From Welwitschia mirabilis (taxonomy: Eukaryota > Gnetophyta > Gnetopsida > Welwitschiales), in assembly GCA_051453625.1 (NCBI GenBank), contig JBOZIK010000001.1, forward strand, positions 71,504,433 to 71,532,084: 27,652 nucleotides of DNA. Reading direction: 5' to 3'. Under the pieces are notes generated by a model. That model did no database searches and had not been told where the DNA came from. It was given only the letters and a program-made list of their open reading frames with translations. Made by a program: the position numbers and the translations under genes. Every line of letters starts with the position of its first letter. The stretch's first letter is position 1. This document shows, one piece after another, positions 21,411-27,652 of the stretch.

Positions 21411-21630
21411 TCCAAATCTCCTCAAGTAAAACAAATCATTCTTCTTTATCATTAGTCTTTCTTCAACATGCTAAGTTTTAGAACATGCCTGAAATGCCTC
21501 CAATTATGCCAAGAACTATGTGTTTCCATGATCATCCTATCGACTCTCCATAATTAGTAGAATTACATCTAAACCTGAATAAATGTTCTGCAAAAGTACT
21601 TCACCTAGCTAATAAATTGGCATTACAATA

Positions 21631-21974
21631 GAAGAACTTAATAATACCAAAATCCAACTCCACCTAGCTAATAATTCTATAAAAATGTCATTAAAAGTTA
21701 CAAAGAACATCATTATTAAGGTTGATATCTATTAATTTCTAATAGATTTTATAGTTTGAACATGGAAAATACATCAAATCAATCAGTGCTTATCATTTTA
21801 AGAAGACATTTTCTAGCCACTTCAAATGTCTTAATTAATTGTAGAAATGAGTTGATGAAAATCTCCTTCAGCAATATGATGATAGAATTAAATGTTTTTA
21901 ATGCCATAAAGTTGCTATCAAATAATAAAGGTGTTGAACATGTGGATAGGATAGAAATCATTTTAGAAGATTAA
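21631..21974 (+). pseudogene. C-terminal protease fragment of X2
   Basis: It begins within the protease after the active-site region, where element B is inserted. An open stretch at 21756-21974 carries RRHFLATSNVLINCRNELMK followed by MIELNVFNAIK. This matches the conserved G-R-P-F-L-A-T-x-x-x-L-I strand of plant gypsy proteases and the following N-V-F-N-A motif. The Gly of that motif is Arg here. A single-base deletion near 21757 separates it from the upstream 'DFIV' frame. The apparent ATG at 21756 is internal, not a true start. Confidence 0.72.
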
Positions 21975-22388
21975 AAATTCACCTCTTGCTCTTCTAAAAA
22001 TAATGACTTAGACTTTTCTTAAAATTCATCTCCTATCACTTAGGATAAAAATGATCTTGAACTTTAGCCTTTGCCAAATGATCTTAAATGTGCTTTCTTA
22101 GGAGAAACTTTTACCATACTAATAGTAATTAATTCGTTTTTGAACTTATCCTAAGAAACTAAATTATGAAACCTTTTATAGAAGCATAAGTAAGAAATAA
22201 GGTGGAATCTTTTAGAAATTAAGAATATTGACCTTAGTATTTGTTTGCATCACATTTACTTGGAAGAAAATGTAAAGCAATTCATAGAAGCCCAAAGACA
22301 AGTAAATCCAATTCTAAAGAAGGCAGTAAAAAAGGAAGTAATCAAATTTTTAGATATTGGAATTTTTTACTCCATCTCAAATAGCAAA

Positions 22389-22857
22389 TGGATAAGTCTA
22401 ATTCAAATTATAGCCAAGAAATCTGNNNNNNNNNNNNNNNNNNNNNNNNNNNNNNNNNNNNNNNNNNNNNNNNNNNNNNNNNNNNNNNNNNNNNNNNNNN
22501 NNNNNNNNNNNNNNNNNNNNNNNNNNNNNNNNNNNNNNNNNNNNNNNNNNNNNNNNNNNNNNNNNNNNNNNNNNNNNNNNNNNNNNNNNNNNNNNNNNNN
22601 NNNNNNNNNNNNNNNNNNNNNNNNNNNNNNNNNNNNNNNNNNNNNNNNNNNNNNNNNNNNNNNNNNNNNNNNNNNNNNNNNNNNNNNNNNNNNNNNNNNN
22701 NNNNNNNNNNNNNNNNNNNNNNNNNNNNNNNNNNNNNNNNNNNNNNNNNNNNNNNNNNNNNNNNNNNNNNNNNNNNNNNNNNNNNNNNNNNNNNNNNNNN
22801 NNNNNNNNNNNNNNNNNNNNTGGGTAAGTCTAATTCAAATTATAGCCAAGAAATCTG
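22389..22857. other. Assembly gap (22426-22820, 395 N) with duplicated 37-bp flanks
   Basis: The 37 bases before the gap (22389-22425) recur after it (22821-22857) with one mismatch. X1 has this segment once, with nothing inserted. The flanks are probably the same sequence assembled twice and the gap spurious. Confidence 0.85.
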
Positions 22858-22931
22858 GAATTACCCTTATCCCAAATGAAAACAATGAACTCATCCCCAC
22901 TAGATCTATAATCAAAGGGAGAATATGTATA

Positions 22932-22945
22932 GACTATAGACTATA
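22932..22945. repeat. 7-bp tandem duplication GACTATA in RT
   Basis: It follows the CIDYR motif and throws the reading frame. X1 (around 9197) has a single copy. Confidence 0.85.
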
Positions 22946-23449
22946 GGAAATTAAATGTTATCTTAAGAAAAGATCACTTCCCATATCTGTGTTTTGATTA
23001 AATCTTGGTAACTCATAAAATATCCTTTCTACTACTTTTTGAATGGGTATTTTTGGTATAATTAAATTGAAATTACCCTTTAGAATCAACATAGAACAAC
23101 CTTCACTTGCCCTTAGGTAATGTTTTCTTATAAAAGAATTCCTTTTGGATTATGTAACATGATCACCATATTTCAATGTTGCATGATTGGAATTTTCTCT
23201 AATTTATTAAACTTAAGTGTTAAAATATTTATAAATGACTTCTCTATCTATCAAACTCTTTTAAACATTATCTATACAACTTAAAACATACCCTTAAATT
23301 ATGTATATAAAAATGACTTATTCTTAATTAGGGAAAAAATGTTAATTTATGGTTAATCAAGGTATAGTATTAGAAAACATCATCTTCTTTAAGGAAATTT
23401 AAGTAAATTCTATGAAAGTTTCTCTAATCATATTCTTATTGACACCTCA

Positions 23450-23910
23450 AAAGTAAAAAGACATTAGATCCCTTCTAGTACATGTAAGATATTATATGAG
23501 ATTCATTAAGTATTTTAGCAAAATATCTAAACCATTATATGATCTCTTAAGCAAAGATTCCTCTTTTGATTATAACCCCGAGTATCAATAAGCTTTCAAA
23601 TAACTTAAAAAAAAAAACTCACTTCCACTTCATCATTCAACCACCCAATTGGAATTTACCTTTCAAACTCATGTGCAATGCTAGTAATTATGCAATTAGA
23701 GTCATGTTAGGACAAATAATAGATANNNNNNNNNNNNNNNNNNNNNNNNNNNNNNNNNNNNNNNNNNNNNNNNNNNNNNNNNNNNNNNNNNNNNNNNNNN
23801 NNNNNNNNNNNNNNNNNNNNNNNNNAATAGATAGAAAACCAACTATAACCTATTATTCTAATAAAGAATTAAATAAAACCTAATTAAACTATACTATCAG
23901 AAAAAAAGAC
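23450..23910 (+). pseudogene. pol: Connection and RNase H region of X2
   Basis: RRFI-type connection peptide MRFIKYFSKISKPLYDLLSK (about 23500-23560) leads into WNLPFKLMCNASNYAIRVML (about 23650-23710), followed by GQ. In active plant gypsy RNase H this block carries C-D-A-S with a catalytic Asp; here it is Asn. After a 100-N gap the frame continues as IDRKPTITYYSNKELNKT, matching the Y-Y-x-S-x-x-L-N motif, and then LNYTIRKKD. A stop separates the two. Confidence 0.75.
23726..23825. other. Assembly gap, exactly 100 N, with overlapping flanks
   Basis: Both flanks contain 'aatagata'. If they are overlapped there, the spacing matches X1 (around 9945-9975) base for base, so probably nothing is missing. 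Confidence 0.75.
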
Positions 23911-24059
23911 TACTATCCATATTCGTTTCTCTAGAAACATTTAGGTAATATCTTTTAAGATCTAAGGTAATTATCTATATAGATTACTTAATCCTTAATT
24001 ATGTTTTTGTTAAAAAGAAGTTAAAACTAATACTAATTAGATGGATCTTCCTCCTATAA

Positions 24060-24370
24060 GAGTTAACTTAGAGATTGAAGACAAAAAGGTTTTGATAACA
24101 TAGTTATAGATTAACTTTCATGAATAACTTAAGAGCATTTGTAAATAACCTTGCCTATCAATGACACTTTATTTAATGAACATATCTTCTTAGTTAATAA
24201 AGTATCTTGGTTTATAGATATCACAAACTACTTAGTTACTAAAACCATTCCTTCTTACTAAAACCCTAATGATAAAAAAAGATTTTTAAGCTAGATCAAA
24301 TACTTATTTTGGGATAGTTTATATATTTTAAAATATTATCTAGACAAGTCATTCATAAATGTGTGTGTAT
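24060..24370 (+). pseudogene. pol: RNase H-integrase linker of X2, integrase lost
   Basis: WFIDITNYLVTKTIP (24208-24252) followed by KKRFLS, KYLFWDSLYILKYYLDKS and FINVCV matches the conserved stretch of Athila-like elements between RNase H and the zinc-binding N-terminus of integrase (W-x-x-D-I-x-N-Y-L-V... F-W-D-x-x-x-x-x-K). After CV at about 24366 the zinc-finger histidines and cysteines and the whole D,D-35-E core are missing. The remaining distance to the LTR is only about 380 bp. Confidence 0.68.
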
Positions 24371-24745
24371 GATATCTAATTTCCATGTTATTTTGAATAA
24401 ATTTTTAATGTCTTAATTGCAAAAAATTGGTTATAAAATTTTTTAAAGTCATATAATTCTTATAATTTAGCACTTTAACTTAGATAATTTTTTAATGTTT
24501 AAGCATTTTATTATCAATTCTTGTACTAAGACACTAGTAAAAGTCTAGTTGGAGGTGTCTTAACATATAGAAATTGATATTATAATTAAGTTAATTAACT
24601 AATTTATCTCCATTAGAGACATTAATATAACTTATTTATCATAAAAATATGTCTTCTATTAAATTTTGATACTAGTTTTAGACTTATTATTTTTCCCATG
24701 ACATTTTTAGAACAATCATCACTTCTTAAAAACATTGTTAAGAGT
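24371..24745 (+). other. X2 3' untranslated region
   Basis: AT-rich and stop-filled. The last 190 bp aligns with X1 10051-10220. A 'ctagttggaggtgtctt' near 24545 recalls the T/G-rich stretch that follows pol in such elements. Confidence 0.5.
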
Positions 24746-25134
24746 TGATGATAATCTAGGCTAAAATGTTGGTGATTTTACATAGGTTCTTTTACATAGG
24801 TCATCATGTAGTGCTGGTCCTTCTACTCAAAACTCTATAATGGGGTTGATCTAATTCTACATCAAAAATAACTAGCACTCTTGATGATGTGGTAATGATA
24901 ATGATGATATGTATCAATGACATCTAATAGGGCTAAATAAGATAATACTGAGATACATGTTGATTCTATTAGATTGCATATGCATTAGCATCTATGAGTC
25001 AAGTGTTAACCATGTTATAAGAATCTCTACCAAATGGAAAAAATGATAAATGTCCTACCTAATACAATCATTATATAACTACTCATCTAATAATACAAGC
25101 CAAAGGCTTATAATTATCTCAACCCATATCTCCT

Positions 25135-25143
25135 TATAAAAGG
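25135..25143 (+). promoter_or_regulatory. LTR TATA box TATAAAAGG
   Basis: Best preserved of the three copies, and equivalent to 10648-10655. Confidence 0.6.
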
Positions 25144-25244
25144 CCTTGAGTCCTTTTTTTAATCATCTTTTAGCTTTAGGTAAATTTAAAATCTTGTAGC
25201 ATCAAGTTTTGATGGCCTTTTAGGTACCTCTTTGGAAAGTGAGC

Positions 25245-25933
25245 NNNNNNNNNNNNNNNNNNNNNNNNNNNNNNNNNNNNNNNNNNNNNNNNNNNNNNNN
25301 NNNNNNNNNNNNNNNNNNNNNNNNNNNNNNNNNNNNNNNNNNNNNNNNNNNNNNNNNNNNNNNNNNNNNNNNNNNNNNNNNNNNNNNNNNNNNNNNNNNN
25401 NNNNNNNNNNNNNNNNNNNNNNNNNNNNNNNNNNNNNNNNNNNNNNNNNNNNNNNNNNNNNNNNNNNNNNNNNNNNNNNNNNNNNNNNNNNNNNNNNNNN
25501 NNNNNNNNNNNNNNNNNNNNNNNNNNNNNNNNNNNNNNNNNNNNNNNNNNNNNNNNNNNNNNNNNNNNNNNNNNNNNNNNNNNNNNNNNNNNNNNNNNNN
25601 NNNNNNNNNNNNNNNNNNNNNNNNNNNNNNNNNNNNNNNNNNNNNNNNNNNNNNNNNNNNNNNNNNNNNNNNNNNNNNNNNNNNNNNNNNNNNNNNNNNN
25701 NNNNNNNNNNNNNNNNNNNNNNNNNNNNNNNNNNNNNNNNNNNNNNNNNNNNNNNNNNNNNNNNNNNNNNNNNNNNNNNNNNNNNNNNNNNNNNNNNNNN
25801 NNNNNNNNNNNNNNNNNNNNNNNNNNNNNNNNNNNNNNNNNNNNNNNNNNNNNNNNNNNNNNNNNNNNNNNNNNNNNNNNNNNNNNNNNNNNNNNNNNNN
25901 NNNNNNNNNNNNNNNNNNNNNNNNNNNNNNNNN
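25245..25933. other. Assembly gap, 689 N
   Basis: In the X1 5' LTR the corresponding interval (about 231-362) is only about 130 bp, so the gap is either oversized or hides an insertion. Confidence 0.8.
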
Positions 25934-26310
25934 ATTATTTTAATCGCTTGATCTAGTATTTTAATTTTATGAAACTTAAGTACTTAGTTCCTTATTTTTC
26001 ATTACTATTATAAGGTTGTAATAGATCAAGTAACAATTGAGTTCACTATTATTCACATGATAAATGATATTATGTTATTATGATCTAAGCTAAAATTACT
26101 TGATAGTTTTAAGTGTGTTGTAGAGAAAAACATTGAATAACATGAACTATAGGATTACTAGTGAATGAATCAATAAAACCATGGAGGTATCTTTCTTTTC
26201 TCCTTTTCCAATTTAAAGTCTTATACAAAACTATTCTTGACTTATTTTTCTTTTCTCTTTTTCTTTGTTTAATTATAACATGCATTAAGTAATATTTAGT
26301 GTAAACTTCT

Positions 26311-26688
26311 AAATATATCATGTCCAAATTTTTCAAGTCTAAATATTTAGCTTAAAAATCTAATTAAAATAATTTTATAGAGTCTTAAAGCTAGTTTAAT
26401 TATTACATGTATTATTCTCTAATGTAATTGGTGTAACTTTATCATTACAATTTTTGCTATAATTTCTCACATTTTGTACTGATCATAATATTGCACTTAT
26501 TGAAAATTCTTATGATTTAATCATGATTCTTATGGTTAAAATTTTGTAACTATTGCACTTTTATCTAGAGAACAGATTAAATATGATTTTGGAAATTTTT
26601 TGTTATTATAAAAAATTCATGAGGAGAATTGTTATTTATTATTAAGATATAAATGCATGGAAAGGAATGGAATAAGGATGGTTATCAA
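26311..26688. other. Unassigned AT-rich flank
   Basis: It follows the X2 LTR, with no repeat or ORF recognised. A 75-codon minus-strand open stretch at 26109-26336 overlaps the LTR and is not convincing. Confidence 0.35.
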
Positions 26689-26809
26689 ATCTTTACCAAC
26701 TTTTACCACCTCGATCATCCTCCTTTATGATGTTTTGTATTCATTTACAAAGAATCTTTATCAACTTTTACCACTTTAACAACCATCCTTTATGATGTTT
26801 AATCTTCAT
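26689..26809. repeat. Diverged tandem duplication, about 64-bp period
   Basis: Two units at 26689-26745 and 26753-26809 share 'aatctttaccaacttttacc' (one mismatch) and 'cctttatgatgttt', with a more variable middle. Confidence 0.85.
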
Positions 26810-26845
26810 ATTCTCATGAACCTTTTCCTTTCACTAAACCTCAGT

Positions 26846-26854
26846 TATAAATAA
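26846..26854 (+). promoter_or_regulatory. Candidate promoter TATAAATAA with downstream pyrimidine tract
   Basis: The site is followed by a C/T-rich stretch (26858-26885), a pattern common at LTR or plant gene starts. No ORF follows, so an LTR is more likely than a gene. Confidence 0.35.
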
Positions 26855-27010
26855 AACCTCTTTTCTCTTTTCTCTCACTTTCATTTTGAAGAATCCTTTA
26901 TTACTAAACCTTGAATCTTGGATAAGCCTTCGAACCTTTAAGCCTTAGAATCTTTGAAAGTTCTAAAATTTTCATTTTAACTTGGGCATGGTTTTATGGC
27001 TTAATCTATT

Positions 27011-27190
27011 TTTGTATATGGTCTTTATGATGTTTTGATTACTTCTTGTATGGTTTATAGTCTTTATTACATTCTTGTATGATTCATGTTTTCTTTTGAT
27101 TCCTTCTTATATGATCTTTATGGTTTTTTAATTCCTTCTTGTATGATTTATGGTCTTCATCACTTTCTTGTATCGTTCTTTATTTTTCAT
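27011..27190. repeat. Imperfect tandem repeat, core TTCTTGTATGATTTATGG
   Basis: Variants of the core followed by 'tctttat' occur near 27013, 27041, 27071, 27104 and 27134, with a partial one at 27165. Spacing is about 28-34 bp. Confidence 0.75.
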
Positions 27191-27487
27191 TTATTTATTA
27201 CATAGTCCTTATCTCTTGCATCTTGAATAGCCTTATATTTAAAATGATTTTTAATTATTATTAGATTCCTTTATGATTATTCTTGCATATTTTTTAAGAG
27301 TTTCTTACTTTATTTATACTTCATACACCTCGTATTAGTGCCTTTCTTAGGTACTTTTATCATAATCATTTTTATCTTATCAAATATTTATGATGAGTTC
27401 TTGATTTGAATTATTTTTGTTGTCGATGTTAGCTGATGATTTTTAAATAAAAAAACTAAAACTAGCTAATGTAACCAGTAGTTCAAA

Positions 27488-27512
27488 CTTTAGAGAGAAA
27501 TGCTCTCTAAAG
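27488..27512. other. Perfect 10-bp inverted repeat, 5-base loop
   Basis: CTTTAGAGAG and CTCTCTAAAG are separated by aaatg. No T-run or gene is adjacent. Confidence 0.85.
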
Positions 27513-27652
27513 GGAGTCTAAAGGCCATGAAATCAAACTTCCAAGATGAATAGCAAAAACTTGATCAATTTATTATTCATCCTTCTTAGATTGTATGCAA
27601 CTAGTTTATTAAAATCTATTATGGTATAATAGTAAAGAAGATTAATTTAAAT

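Larger units (their letters stand above)
17500..21630 (-). mobile_element. Minus-strand LTR element B, 5' part
   Basis: It is collinear with element A: LTR, primer-binding site, leader, ORF. On the right, the LTR end (cattacaata, with CA changed to TA) abuts the X2 protease sequence at 21631. B therefore inserted into an X-family element. The left boundary is not defined: no 3' LTR or duplication is visible, and no X2 sequence appears to its left. Confidence 0.72.
20181..21630 (-). repeat. Element B LTR, about 1.45 kb
   Basis: On the plus strand it begins TGTAGTGTGAATTT and ends ATTACAATA. It is collinear over its full length with the element A LTR and clearly diverged from it by substitutions and small indels. 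The minus-strand TATA box is at 20924-20932, and the palindrome array runs 21064-21410. Confidence 0.78.
22055..23480 (+). pseudogene. pol: Decayed reverse transcriptase of X2
   Basis: The pre-RT peptides resemble those of X1. The longest frame (22245-22946, spanning a gap) reads HHIYLEENVKQFIEAQRQVN, then IFYSISNSKWISLIQI, then SGITLIPNENNELIPTRS and CIDYR, which is the classic finger-palm entry of Athila-like RT. Directly after CIDYR, a 7-bp duplication of GACTATA (22932-22945) shifts the frame. The central palm is stop-broken but readable (FQCCMIGIFSNLL near 23175). The catalytic block KIFINDFSIY (23225-23254) has Asn for the first of the paired aspartates, as in X1. Connection-region peptides start near 23450. 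Confidence 0.8.
21631..26310 (+). mobile_element. 3' half of a gypsy element X2, sister copy of X1
   Basis: From 21631 the sequence is collinear with X1 from about 8363: protease end, RT, RNase H, 3' region and LTR. X2 is somewhat better preserved and keeps the linker between RNase H and integrase that X1 has lost. The 5' half (LTR, gag, start of protease) is absent. The element B LTR abuts the break. Three assembly gaps fall inside. Confidence 0.8.
24746..26310 (+). repeat. X2 3' LTR (contains a 689-N gap)
   Basis: It starts TGATGATAATCTAGGCTAAAA and matches X1 LTR copies on both sides of the gap: 25080-25244 with 80-230, and 25934-26226 with 363-649. The C/T-rich tail at 26238-26290 matches 4255-4320. 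The exact right end is not determined. Confidence 0.75.

Noticed and set aside
21170-21415. 81-codon minus-strand frame within the B LTR
   Set aside because: It covers the palindrome tandem array, and the A copy does not keep it.
25232-25951. Open frames of 234-239 codons
   Set aside because: Almost entirely N; no sequence supports them.
1-27652. CRISPR arrays, bacterial operons or rRNA
   Set aside because: No regularly spaced identical repeats, ribosome-binding sites or rRNA blocks; all content is of plant repeat type.

Overview
This window looks like repeat-rich, heterochromatic plant nuclear DNA. It is strongly AT-rich, has no intact protein-coding gene, and consists mostly of decayed LTR retrotransposons nested in one another, with four assembly gaps (runs of N). 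Plant origin is inferred from Ty3/gypsy (Athila-like) gag-pol remnants, LTRs ending TG...CA, and a primer-binding site resembling the complement of plant tRNA-Asp. The species cannot be named from the sequence. No ORF of normal gene length survives, and stop codons sit mostly where CAA, CAG, CGA or TGG codons would decay by C-to-T or G-to-A change.

Layout. Two plus-strand copies of one gypsy family are present, called X1 and X2 here. X1 runs from about 74 to 10891: a 5' LTR interrupted by a 3.6-kb insertion (650-4234, flanked by AAGTT), a leader, gag (about 5560-6999), a solo LTR (7003-8191, flanked by CTTAA), protease, reverse transcriptase, RNase H, then directly the 3' LTR (from about 10221), which is cut by the first gap. 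X2 is the 3' half of a sister copy: protease (from 21631), RT, RNase H, the linker towards integrase, then an LTR (from about 24746). Neither copy keeps an integrase domain.

A second family lies on the minus strand and is called A/B here. Copy A (10992-15023) and copy B (about 17500-21630) each have a 1.44-1.45 kb LTR, a tRNA-Asp-type primer-binding site, a leader of about 0.85 kb and a degenerate ORF that I do not recognise. No pol is visible in either. Further LTR ends like those of A/B occur at 1-73 and at the solo LTR 7003-8191. Three of these four minus-strand insertions (1-73, 7003-8191 and B) sit inside plus-family sequence.

Between A and B (15024-17500) the sequence is mostly unassigned, with a 210-bp TC-rich microsatellite. 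The last 1.3 kb (26320-27652) holds short tandem repeats, a TATA-like site and a perfect 10-bp hairpin, and may be part of another LTR. There is no working gene system here. The informative content is insertion order, decay pattern, assembly artefacts and the unrecognised A/B ORF.
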